Notes under the pieces: model-generated | What the model was told of the DNA's origin: nothing | Seen by the model: only the letters and a program-made list of their open reading frames with translations | Database searches by the model: none | Assembly: GCA_038496445.1 (NCBI GenBank) | Contig: JALMLS010000278.1 | Location: forward strand, 1-64,000 | Direction of reading: 5' to 3' | Source: Trichosphaerium sp. ATCC 40318 | Taxonomy: Eukaryota; Discosea; Flabellinia; Trichosidae | Length of the DNA stretch: 64,000 bases | Shown here: piece by piece, positions 50,479 through 61,437 of the stretch | How positions within the stretch are numbered: position 1 is the stretch's first letter | How the letters are laid out: each line of letters opens with the position of its first letter | Made by a program: the position numbers and the translations under genes

Positions 50479-51994
50479 GAGCTTTAAAGCGGGATACGGT
50501 ATCATAGGCATATATCCAAACTTTATAGACGCCACACATAGCGTTACAACAAAAGAACAAAAGTATCGCCTTTCAGCGTTGCTTACAATCGAAGACGTGC
50601 GTAAAAACCGTTAACTATAACTTTTTATACTTATTAGCACTAGAGAGGCCGAGATAACACTCACGACTCAGGAGAAATACTAATACGTTATGGAGATGAT
50701 ATAAGTAGCGGTATTTTAACTTTTACAAAGTTTCACCACATCAGGGTAACGTCACATGTCTGAAACCATTCTCGGTTTTTTTTCCAATTTTTTTCATGTT
50801 ATTGCTCGTTTAATGCACGTGTTTTTTCTACTTGATAATAACAGTTGCAATTCGTGATTCCCAATAAACAGAAAATTCATAATTTTAAGGACGTCATTCA
50901 TATACTTTCACGTGACATTGTAATACACATCTATATTTTTTTTGACGATTAGTATAAGGTGACTTATGATTTAATTTAGGTCTTTAATTATCCCAAGGAT
51001 ATCCACGGTTTAAAGAATGTTTTAAGTAGTATACATTATGTCGGTAATTCTTCTTACGTGACAGTAAGCTTAATCACAAACGAATACGAAGGAGGTAGCT
51101 TACAAGTTGACATTCACTTTGCTTATCATAGTTAGCATTAAAAGGAGTCATGCCATCAGAAAAAGATATAATAGCTGAATGTAGAACAACTGGTGTCAAG
51201 GTTTCAAGGTAATACAAACAGATTATTCTTTAAAGAGCATCTTGATGACAAGTGTTCCGGTTTTTTTTAACTTGAATTGAAGATATCCCAAAATACATAC
51301 TATACCTTTGGACAATGAAACACGAAATCACTATGAAGCGTTAAGAAAGAATAATCCTCTTCCTTCTCATGAATTTATTCTAACCCCAGATACAATGAAG
51401 TCAATTCCTAACTTCAGAAAACAAGCAACAGGTAAACAACATACAAACTTTTCTCATTTTTTTCTTGTTTGTTTTTTTAAAAGAAGCAGAAATTCCATCA
51501 AACGATTTAACCAATGCAACACATACATTATAAAAACCTACATAATAAACCACGGAAGAAATGAAATACTCTAACTTTGAAATAGATGTTGTTTATAAGG
51601 ACTACAAAGTTAATTCATGGGATCTTGATATTTTTGGACATGTCAACCATGCTCAATACATGGTATGGTATGAAGACTTAAAGTTGACAGCAAGTGGAGA
51701 TAAAGGATTCAATAATAAGAGTCTAAGACATGTATGTTTATATGATGTTTCAGAATTTATAATAGACTATGTCGGCGAAACTAAACTCAGTAAGTTTTTC
51801 TTGCTTTTTTTTTTGACTTAACTTTTTTTTCTTCAATAGGCGATACAGTGCGTATTGAGATGTTTGAGATTGAAGGCATTGTAAAAGAGACATCTACTTT
51901 ATTTGGTTTTCACGTTATTACAAAAGATAACTCAGTTACAAATCGTTGTATTATGATGGTTCCAATATCACAAAAAACACTTTCTTCTCTTTAG
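50479..51994 (+). CDS. Acyl-ACP/acyl-CoA thioesterase with two hotdog domains
   Basis: It hydrolyses fatty-acyl thioesters. The N-terminal half starts MSFKAGYGIIGIYPN; the exon around HDSGEILIRYGDDISSGILT and FTKFHHIR fits the first hotdog, followed by SSYVTVSLITNEYEGGSLQV. A linker (IPLDNETRNHYEALRKNNPL) leads to the second hotdog, YKVNSWDLDIFGHVNHAQYM then WYEDLKL. The D..GHVNHAQY signature is that of the FAT/YbgC-type active-site region. It ends MMVPISQKTLSSL. The tandem layout matches FatA/FatB-like enzymes. Several introns; stop at 51992-51994. Confidence 0.75.
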
Positions 51995-52568
51995 AAAATT
52001 CCTGAAGAAGTATAGCATAAAATATTTGATCATTGATCTACTGTACTTTTTGAATATTTGGTGTTCTGAAGCTTCTTGTAATTCACTTGTGCGTTCCGAA
52101 AATAAAGAGAAGAAAAACGTGTCAATCCACTATGAAATATTGCTTCGCAGTTGATAATTGCTCTGCTTTAGTCAGAATATTGTTGTTTGACAATTGCTTT
52201 TTTTTAAAGTGATATTCTTGTTTTTACGAGTATTATGTCCACGTGATCAACTATAAAACGAGCATATGACAATACACTTTCGCAAAAACGATCAAAACTA
52301 TTGTTGTTATTGAACAAGCTGCAAAATATCAATGTCCAATATGGCCCAAGCTCTATGTTTGCTTGCTACGGAACAGGACTTAACTGTTACAGTTGCACGC
52401 GATGCATTTTTTGTACTATGTATTCTGCTAAGTCACTTGTGATCTGGCGTTTATAATATGAGAAAAGGATTATTAATTAAACCGATAGAATTTATTTCCT
52501 GCATATTTCTCTTCGCGTGTTGTTTTTTTTTACCGTTCAAATGAAAAGAGAAAAAAAAGAAAGCGATT
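51995..52568. other. 570-base spacer with a 36-codon ORF
   Basis: Intergenic between two convergent genes. The only item is a short ATG frame at 52333 (MSNMAQALCLLATEQDLTVT, about 36 codons) with no family and no clear promoter. CACGTG at about 52241. Confidence 0.4.
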
Positions 52569-55205
52569 CTACCACTCTTCGTCATCATCATCAGACCAAT
52601 CACTTCCATCACTTTCATCTTCCATATTATCAGCTCGTAAATTATTTCTTCTGCTCTCTATAGCCTTTGAAAGAATACCTTTTCAAACATTAGAACACGT
52701 GCACAAAATAATTTCTTTTAACGTTAATACGTACCTGCAATACCGCTCAATTGACTGTTATCAAGCTTCTCAAGAGAAACATCCTTTGGATCCACCTAGG
52801 CATAGAATGTTAGTAATTTAAGCTCGTTATGAATGAAGCTTAAAAAGGTAACTGAATTCTTAGATAGTACTCACGTGTTTAAGTTTGACACCAGAAGCGA
52901 TCTCCTAATTGGAAATAAATATTACGAATTAACTAGATATTATAGAAGAAATAACGTACGCCCAATAAACCACCACGAGGAGCGGCAGGTTGTTTATCTT
53001 CATGTTCAACATGAGCTAACTTTTTACCCTTTAATTGATCAGCCAAACTTCCTCCGCTTGGAGCTACAGCTGCAGGTGGAGGTGGTGGAGGCGCTGGAGC
53101 ATTGGCATCAGCCTCTATGGCTGGAGGTGGTGGCGGCGGTGTTGGAGCGTTAGGATCTGGAGCAGTATCGACACCTACATCCTTTCCAAGAACAGGAGCT
53201 TTTTTGGCTGGCCTCTTTTTGCTGCGTTACAAGTTAGTATTACAATTACAAAGTTTTCTCCTTACGATCCTGGCTTTGGTGGTGCTGGTGGTGGAGGTAA
53301 TGATTTTTCGCCGGTAGGTGGAGGTGGAGGAGTAGCCATATCCTAAGAAAAAATAAGTTTCCGTGTTCTAATATATTGTTATAGTCTTACAGCTTCTCCT
53401 ACGCCACCATCTGCTGTTTGTTCAGCTACAATACCAAGTACCTAAAGAATAAGTATTAATAACCCGACAATATTTTTCACGTGAAAGACACGTGATTTTA
53501 TACCAGTCTAGCAACTTCAGGATCTAAAACGCAAAAAATTAGCTGAAAGCCACAGTGTTTTTTTTTGCTTACTCTGCGCCTCCTTTTTAGAAATACCGGC
53601 TTCTTTGAATAACTGCTTCCACTCTGGTGGCATATCTTTGATCTATGTTTTATAAGGTTCAAACTCGCTTATTCTTATCAACAAACCTCGAATCCTCCAG
53701 TTTTGGAATCAAAGCCAATATGTGTTGTTCTTTTGAATTCTCGAGGTGCCGATAGAGTAACTATTCAAACTTTCTTTTAGCGTATCTCATTTCTAAATTA
53801 AAACATTCGCTGGTTGACATACATCCGACTGCTACTTTGATAGCCTTCAATGCTTCTATAAATTCTCGTAATTCTTTGGATGTTTTACCCCACTCCATGA
53901 CTAAAATTAATAAAATTAGTCAAAAAAACCGGCGACATAGTTTGCGAGTTTGTTACGTACATTCACTTCTCTCTATTGCTCCATTTTTATTTGTATCGAC
54001 TTTTTTTAATACTACGTCAACGTAATTTTCTAGAGGATCCTTCTGTTTGCTCGCTACGGTTCGAAAACTTAGAACAATAAAACTTTAAAATAAACAAAGT
54101 ACATTTTCCTTTTGTAGCCCATTTTGGAAGCGTTATTGTGCTTACATCTTCGACTTCCTCAACGTGATTTGCTGGAGCGTATCCATGAGTCTTTCCCTTT
54201 TGAGTCCACCACCAACTTTCTGTATTCTCATTAGCTGAATCCAAGCACTGAAAAAAAAAAACCAAAAAGGCCGTAAGAGGCACCAATCGGTAAAGAAAAT
54301 ACAAAGGAAAAGTAACAATGCGCCCTTGTATTAATAGGAATAAGAGGATACTGTTTTGTTGGGTTTATAACGGTTTTAGAAAAAGATGTGAAGAGTGAGC
54401 AGTACCATCATTCTTTGCTTTTAGAATCATGATATCGCCAGCTTTGAAAGACAACTCTTGGTCTCCACCAGCGTCGTAATCAAAGTTAGCTTTTAAATAA
54501 GTCACAGAACCATCAGCTACAGCCTAAGAATAACATGTCAAAAGGACATGGTAACAATTGAAACCCCAAATGAACAACGAACGAAAAAGCGATTGATTTA
54601 AAAAAGTTACGTTTAGTTTTTTTCTTCAAAGGCGCACGTGCGCACTGATACATTACCTTTTGTTTCTTCTGTTTAGGTATGTAGGGTTCAAATAACTTTG
54701 ATGAAAGAATAGAGGCCAATTCTTTTTTAGATATAGCTCCAGTACCACTAGTATTAAACATCTTGAAGAGAACTAAAACACAAAAGAATTAAATTTAGAA
54801 AAAAAAAAGAGAAAACACCCTAAAACCCCACGTGATAACTTTGAACAATAATTTCCCGGTTCATGCGTACACTCAATCTTCTCCTTCTTTGTTCCCTTCT
54901 TGATTATAGCGAAGCCTGTTGCCCAATCCTCAAACACGAGCATCTTTTTACCGCAACATAGTCTCTTATAAAACCTCTTTGATAGAGTAGGGTACTCTGT
55001 TAAGAAGGCTTTACAGAAAGTCTTCTCATCAATTACTCCCTTTTTATTACATTGCGCTTGGAACTTCTCTCCGAGATCCTTTAGTTCAAACTCATCGACT
55101 TTTGATAGACGTTAGCTAAAATAAAGGAGAATCTATGATAAAACAAAAGAGAGGGTATGTACATCTCTTCTTGGCTATTTCGGGTACAACTTGCTTGCCA
55201 CCCAT
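52569..55205 (-). CDS. WASP-like actin nucleation promoter with EF-hands, SH3 and CRIB
   Basis: It starts MGGKQVVPEIAKKR, an N-myristoylation-type start. A helical EF region (ELKDLGEKFQAQCNKKGVID) and an EF loop (NTSGTGAISKKE) follow. The SH3 domain is LKANFDYDAGGDQELSFKAG, then ESWWWTQKGKTHGYAPANHV. A canonical EF loop (DTNKNGAIERSE) comes next, then a CRIB motif (LSAPREFKRTTHIGFD, EIKDMPPEWKQLFKEAGIS) and two poly-proline blocks. A WH2-like segment (SLADQLKGKKLAHV) is followed by a C helix (GIAGILSKAIESRRNNL) and an acidic tail ending DWSDDDDEEW. The last three parts are the VCA module that binds actin and Arp2/3. The WH1 domain of classical WASP is absent. The splice after AKKR is uncertain. 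Confidence 0.8.
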
Positions 55206-55426
55206 CGCTCCTGTAACCAGATTGGTTCACACCAGACCTTACAAGACTAAAGTAGGATAAAACACAAAACGAAAAAAAAAGCAGCAAATACGAATAGTGG
55301 TCACGTGATTATTTGATGAGCTTTTTCCTTTCAAAGTAAGTCGGTTTTCAACTTTTACGGTAAACGTAATCGCTGAATCCAGCTCAACCAGTTAAGGTAA
55401 TGTCGTGAAGTAGTGTCTCAAAAATA

Positions 55427-55621
55427 ATGCAAAATGGAGACAATGAAGAAGTTGCTAAAATGTCTATGATATGGATAGTACTTTTATCTTTTCGTTGGCC
55501 TTTTACAGTAGCATTGGTACTTCTTGGACATACTTACAACCAAGAAAATTTTATAGAAGACCCAGAGAGGGTTGTACCAATCGTACTTTCACAATTTACT
55601 CCAATTGTACTCCGTGGGTAA
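55427..55621 (+). CDS. Possible small ORF, unknown
   Basis: A 64-codon frame with a hydrophobic stretch (MIWIVLLSFRWPFTVALVLL) that could span a membrane. An overlapping frame is equally long, there is no splice or family support, and it may be the 5' flank of the WASP-like gene read the wrong way. Confidence 0.2.
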   Translation: MQNGDNEEVAKMSMIWIVLLSFRWPFTVALVLLGHTYNQENFIEDPERVVPIVLSQFTPIVLRG

Positions 55622-55675
55622 CAAAGAGTCCTGGAATTCTTGCTGTCAGAAAGGCAAAGTGCGAATTTCGTGTAT

Positions 55676-56879
55676 TCATACACTTGTTACATTTGGATCC
55701 ATAGAAAATATAGCAGCAATGGCAAGGTGATCTGAAGGGTAATATGCTGCAGGTAATCTCTCAGGAAGTGATTCCTTCTTTGGGATTTCAAGAACTTCAC
55801 AAAGACCTAACTCTTTAGGATTATAAAATATATAATCAATAGTATGACAAAGCTCAACCGCTAGAAACACAACAGACGTAAGAATCGTTTAAAACTTGTT
55901 TAGTAAAGTATCTTACCTCGCTTCTTGAACGTAGAGAACTCTGAGCGCTCCGTAGCTCCATAACACGACGTCAAAGGACCAATAGGTTGCGTACTGCAAA
56001 AAAAAATAAGTAAAACAATGACGTGACTTGATGCAAACTTACTGGGTTTTATCGCCAATAGTAACGCTTCCTTTGGTAACCAGAGTATGTACTAAGCTAT
56101 CTGGAGTAGCATTGAAATCGCCAAGGACAATAACAGGTAGTTGCTCGGTGTTATACTTGTGAATTTGTTTCAACAAAATATTTCCTTGACGCGATCGTTT
56201 CTCGCATAATCCTGGACCCATCTTCGCTTTCAAGTGTGTAAGAGCAACACATAATCCCTAAGTACAGTTTAAGCATAATGAAGATGATCAACAAGTACTT
56301 TGTGATTGCTTTTTGTAGGAACCAAAGTGGCGATTATTGCAACCTGTGATGCTCCTTTATCTCCAAGGTCCGTGTATTTTACGTCCAACTTGCTTTTAAG
56401 CGTAAAAGATGAGGTGTCATAAAACAAAGCGCAACCATCGTATGAACCGCCTCCTTTTTTGTGAAATACACCCGCGTATCCTTTTATGGTTAATGGGAAT
56501 CACGAATAGCATGTACCTTTAGGTTTTAGCGCTGTTTCAAAATAATTAAACTTATCGCATTCTTCTAGCGCTATAATATCGTGATGGTGTTCGCATATCG
56601 CAGCTAATACCATTGGGCCTCTATTAAACCGTTTTTAGTTTTGTGTTTTACGTAGACTGTTCGCCTAATACCTTCTATCCCATGGTAAAACTGACTGATC
56701 AGTATGAGGGAATGCTAGTTTGCCATGCATAGAGGATTGAGACAAAGAATCAGCCAAGACGTTAAATTGCAGCACAGATACTTTATCAGCTAATAAACGT
56801 TAGTTCGCGTTAACCATACATACGTTCTACCATTGCTAGTTGCTAATTTTCGAAATGATCGAGCTACCAACGTGGTCAT
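55676..56879 (-). CDS. CCR4/nocturnin-type endonuclease-exonuclease-phosphatase protein
   Basis: Metal-dependent phosphohydrolase of the EEP fold, as in deadenylases CCR4, nocturnin and ANGEL. The first exon (MTTLVARSFRKLATSNGRT) is followed by KVSVLQFNVLADSLSQ, matching the VMTYNVLA start. Then HHHDIIALEECDKFNYFE carries the catalytic Glu, LPVIVLGDFNATPDS the DFN motif, CHTIDYIFY the IDYIF motif and YYPSDHLAIAAIF the catalytic SDH. All key residues are present, so it should be active. The basic leader suggests possible mitochondrial targeting, as in some nocturnins. About six short introns; stop at 55676. Confidence 0.88.
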
Positions 56880-57212
56880 TTTTTTCACAGATTTTCTTTC
56901 TTGCGTTTAAAAGAAGTCCCAACGGACTTGGTTTGACTATAAATACTGTGCTAGCAACTCTCTAGCAAAGTATAAATACAAAGCACCAGATGACGGAGAT
57001 TAATGCCATTTCCTCGGCAAATTTTTGGAATCACGTGACTTGCACAACTTTAACTGTTTTCCCGGTTTTTTGTCATTTCTTCAAGCTAGAGACGTTTGAA
57101 CCGCAAGTCCTTTCGACAGGACAATGTGTTGGTAGTTACACACGCAAACAACTTCATTGATACTGTAGTCAATTCTGCGATCGGAGTACCCTTTTATTAA
57201 AAGTGTACAAGA
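56880..57212. other. Spacer
   Basis: 330 bases upstream of the EEP gene and downstream of the cysteine-rich gene. It contains the palindromic TCACGTGA near 57031. No coding frame. Confidence 0.35.
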
Positions 57213-58111
57213 CTATGGCTGCAAACAGTGAATCAACATCAATGTTGCTTTTCGCAAAAATGAATCGCCATCGGACCATTTCCTGTGGACTGATACCATA
57301 TTGTAAATATCGTACAACTCTTTCTGTCCCACAAAGGCCACTCGCGTTGTAAGTATCTGTATAAACAATGTTCATCACGTGGTACAAAGTACTTGAACGT
57401 AAATATGCGGCTTGCTTTGCAACAACGAACTGTTTTGTTCGTATCTCTAAATAAACATTTGAAGCAGTAGCTCTTGTTATTCAATGAACAACATCCATCT
57501 TGCTCGCCGCATTCTGTACATAGTAGTTTGATAACTTGTTTCTCTGATAAATACTCTTGTCTTTCAATGTATTGACTAGTGCACTCTCTACAAAGTCTCA
57601 TAGCATCAACCACTGTAGACACGAAAGCAGAGCATATGTGGCATTTCATACCATAAGGTAGACTAACACTGTCAAGATGTGCGAGTTTGTTCCACTTTTC
57701 TGCACTGCCAGGTTTGTAAGGACAGCGTTGATGCTGTGATTTATGAACGCGACAAGCTTTATCAAAAGTAATCATGGCATCCTGGAACGAAAGCTTTTGA
57801 CCATGGAACTGCTCGTTGTATCTTGAATAAACGAATACATATCTGTTATCCCTGAGAATCGGTACAAGCATTGGTAGACGTTTAGGGCATAAAATAGAGA
57901 GGTAGTGAAGGTTTGGAAGCAAGTTATCATCATCACCAATAAAGTCATTTACATACTGTAGGCAATCTTTACTTGTTAATTTAAGCTGTATAATACTCCA
58001 AATGTTTGTACGGAGAAGTATATCGAGTATTATAACAAAGGCATCGTAATAAAGTGTTGAGAGCGTTACCACATCTTCTTCAAACTCTGGCTGTTTTTTA
58101 TTAGAATTCAT
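57213..58111 (-). CDS. F-box-like protein with cysteine-rich zinc-type region
   Basis: The start is MNSNKKQPEFEEDVVTLSTL. The first 60 residues (LDILLRTNIWSIIQLKLTSK) resemble a degenerate F-box. A middle part (ILCPKRLPMLVPILRDNRYV, CRVHKSQHQRCPYKPGSAEK) is followed by CxxC pairs (MKCHICSAF, LCRECTS, LCTECGEQDGCC, CFKCLF), likely zinc-binding. The unspliced frame is 290 codons to 57239. Removing a possible 29-nt intron (GTACCACGTG...TACAG, about 57350-57378) gives a different C-terminus ending at 57213. Both are open. Function unknown; substrate adaptor is a guess. Confidence 0.6.
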
Positions 58112-58398
58112 CCTAACGTAGTGGGTTGGTAATGGTACTGATACTGCAGTAGTAATAATTGGGTTACCCGTTGCCGTATTAATAAATGTACATATGAGAG
58201 TTGATGCAAGAGCGTTGGTTTGAAAGATTCTATTACAACTGTTGAAAATAAAGTGGGCACGTCACTAATCACTGAAGGGTACTTAGTTGAATGTTCCTAC
58301 TCGCTACTTTCATACAATAAAATAAAATAATTTTTTTGCAGATATAAATCACGTGATGCATGTTTACGAAACGTGTATAAAAACTTGTGACTCACAAG

Positions 58399-58954
58399 TT
58401 AAAGAAACTTGCAATGTTTATTTGATTTACGGGCAGCCTGTAATCGTGGGGAAATTGTAAAGTTCATGGTGATAGAAGCTTCTATCACTGCTGAAGGAAT
58501 CAAGTTGCTCAATGTAGTTCATACCATAAAGTTTGCTAATTTAGAAAAAAACAATGACAGAAAGAGTAAATACAAATTCTTATCAGAAACAATCTAGGAT
58601 CTTGCTCAATACCTTAACAAAAAACTAACTTCTTTTACAAGCTAAAAACTCGGAAGACAAATGGTTAAAACATCTCGCAAATGTTCACACTGTCTATGCT
58701 TATGGGAAGTACCTTACTGATGATGGAATAAAAGAATTGGTAAGTGTCACTGTCAAACACTTGGAATTAGGTATATGCCCAAACATAAAAGATGAAGGGT
58801 GAAGACGTTAGTCAATCTTGAATATCTTCAATTATGAATGTGTAAACATAGCACCATTGTGCCTGCAATACATGGAGTCTCTTAAATTTATTACAGTCTA
58901 CGGAGATTCAAATATTATTACACAAGATGATACTGAGGAATGGGGTATAATCTA
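58399..58954 (+). CDS. Leucine-rich-repeat-like fragment
   Basis: Short open pieces in line: ITAEGIKLLNVVHTIKFANL, then YAYGKYLTDDGIKELVSVTV with KHLELGI, then PLCLQYMESLKFITVYG. The LtddGIkeL..L..l pattern resembles leucine-rich repeats of F-box/LRR proteins. Frames change without convincing introns (stop codons near 58800-58805), so it is probably a decayed gene. Confidence 0.35.
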
Positions 58955-59421
58955 GATTGTAGAAAATGAACTAAAAAATACCAGCACTTGCAAATTTATT
59001 AAATTTATTTCAAACAACTAGACGAAAATAAAGCAACACCTCTTCACATCAAAAGGGTAGACCACGAATAAACTGTTTGCATATTTCTTCTGATATCAAT
59101 TTCCAATGACTCTTGAAATCACCACTAACTCTGGCTGTCATCCTCACTCAATTCTTGTTTAGGTTGGTTTTGTGATATCACATTCTTCTTTCAAATGTAG
59201 GGCCACGGCGCTTTCTCTAATACGCAAAGGCACGTTTTGGTGCTTCTTTGTTTCATGAAGCCGAAGCAGCCATCCAACCACACCACAGTCTATTTCATAA
59301 CTAGTTCAGGGATTTGTATCAAACCGCTCATGCATGTGTTTCACTCATGCACATCTTGACAGTCTGAGATAGCCATCTATTTCAAAACATTAGCGATTAC
59401 ACCTTGGATGAGTTGGATGTT
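58955..59421. other. Spacer
   Basis: About 470 bases between the LRR-like fragment and the repeat-protein gene's 3' end, with stops in all frames. Nothing recognised. Confidence 0.4.
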
Positions 59422-61200
59422 TTACCTTTGCTTAGACTTGAATACGGCTTGCTTTTGCCAAGCCCAGTTATGTTTAGGAAAAGCAAGTTGTAACGCACTG
59501 TGGAAGTGTGGTACAAACCCGCTAACGCCGAGGTTCATGATTTGGGAAAAAGATACATCATACCTTGTAATAAAATTAGTAAGAGTACTCCATCATCAAG
59601 TACAGAACGTTGTCTCCGTGTAAGTCCAAAACAAGGCAAAAAAAAAATCAAAAAAGCCATATTATTGTCACGTGCAACTGCCAGTGACAGAAAAATATGA
59701 TTTTTTGGAAGCATAATAAACAAGGCATACCATCTATCCATAGTTGTTATCTTAAACTTATCTCTGATAACCTCAATGAACTTTACTTGATTTTCCACAT
59801 TCCATGATTGTTTAAAACGTAGTTTATTCTCCCAGTTATAATCAGGGTAGAGCACCTTCAAACAAGCAATCTTAGAGTCACCATAACTAATAACATAATC
59901 GTAAGAAAGAAATACTCATCAAAATCTGAAGGAGCGTACACTCTAAGCAAGCCACCAGCTTGTACGTCATGGAGTTGTTCTTGAGTTATAGGTGCCCAAT
60001 CACTAAATTGTTTTATACCAAGACGCTGAGCAATGTCTTCGAGTACAATACTATGATTATCAAAGTTGTCCCAGAAACCCATTGGAGAAACGCTACAATC
60101 AACTTTAGATATTCCACCTAATAACTGAAGTTGACTTTTAATTAACTTACGTGAAGCGCCATGCCTTCCATGCGAAGTTAGGATACAAATCTTGTAGGCA
60201 ACGCAGAAAAGAATTATTGTAACTACAAAAAAATAAGCTCATAATCGCACGTGAGAGAAGAGAAGACAAAAAAAAAAACCGACGAAAAATATGTACCAAG
60301 CAAGTAAAGTTGAAAACGAATCAATTTGTTTACCGGATACGTTATACCAATCACTCAGAATATGTATGTGAAGAGACTAAGAAGTACTAGTGTTATAGAA
60401 ACGCAATGACAAATAGTGCAAATGAACATACCTTTGCAACACGTTCCATATCACTTCTTTTGTTTTCTTTATTTGACCAAAAAAATACTGGAAGATGCCT
60501 TTACATCGAAAGTAAACATCTTTTTGGAATGTCTTGAGTCTAAACGTACTTGAAATACTTTCCATGCCACTCACGATGAGGATAAAGACTCTTTAAACAC
60601 CTCACAAAGGAGTTTTCATACCTTTTATGCTCAAAGTCAGAAAAAACGTGAAACAAAAATAGCGCTGTGCAGAACGTACAACATTAGTAATCCGTGCGCG
60701 CCAGCGTCAATTAGCTCAGACAAGCCGTAGTCATACCAATCATCCAAGTGTTTGACGCCAAGATAGCGTCCTATGCCATCAAGACCACGAAGACGGTTTT
60801 CAATGGAGTGCCAGAACCCGTTTGGAGCCTTACTAAAGCCATTTAATGCGTGAATAAGCGTGTCAAAATAACACCAAAGCGTTATCAGTTTACTTGCTTG
60901 AAACTTACTCAAACCGCCATGGTTCCCATTTGTATGATATGTAGGTTGAAATTAAGCACGATGAGAGAGAATCGTACCTGCTGTAAATTAAAACGTGCTT
61001 TTCGTACATCTAGCGCACCCATCCATTGCTGAAGAGTATCCATGGCGATATACCGTCTCTTTACTTACACTATACCACCTGTCCATTGTATGTAATGTCA
61101 AAACTGCAGCACACTCTTCTAAAATAGCCAATCTATTCGACAGCGTTTGTCGCACACGCTGACGAGCTATTGGAAGTTTTCTAACCGCAAGGCCTTTCAT
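59422..61200 (-). CDS. Tandem 'GFW..LGIK..DW..LYP.W' repeat protein
   Basis: The start is MKGLAVRKLPIARQRVRQTL. At least four imperfect repeats of about 80 residues follow: NRLAILEECAAVLTLHTMDR with WYSVSKE; APNGFWHSIENRLRGLDGIG with YLGVKHLDDWYDY; MGFWDNFDNHSIVLEDIAQR with LGIKQFSDWAPIT; and a last one with SVLDDGVLLLILLQ and FHSALQLAFPKHNW. Each unit reads PxGFW..xxNxxxxLxxIaxxLGIkxxxDWyxv..., then GGLLxxY, then LKxLYPxxxW. From memory, similar repeats are abundant in Rhizophagus and some algae, usually without known function. The stop is at 59422. It shares a 240-base promoter region with the kinase gene. Confidence 0.65.
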
Positions 61201-61437
61201 CGTTACAAAAACCAACGAAAACACCAATTGGGGCGCGCCAGTTGTAAATTATCACCCCGTTGCGGTAGCGATCAAAAAAACACAAATGCTTAAGCGCGAG
61301 TAAGTGTGTATAAGTGAATTGGAGTTTTGAACGGCGTACAGCATAGGCGACCTGTTGAGGGACCTATATTTACACTCAAACAAGGTGGAGACATCAAAGC
61401 TACTTTCAGGTGAACAATTACTCCCCAAAACCGCCAG

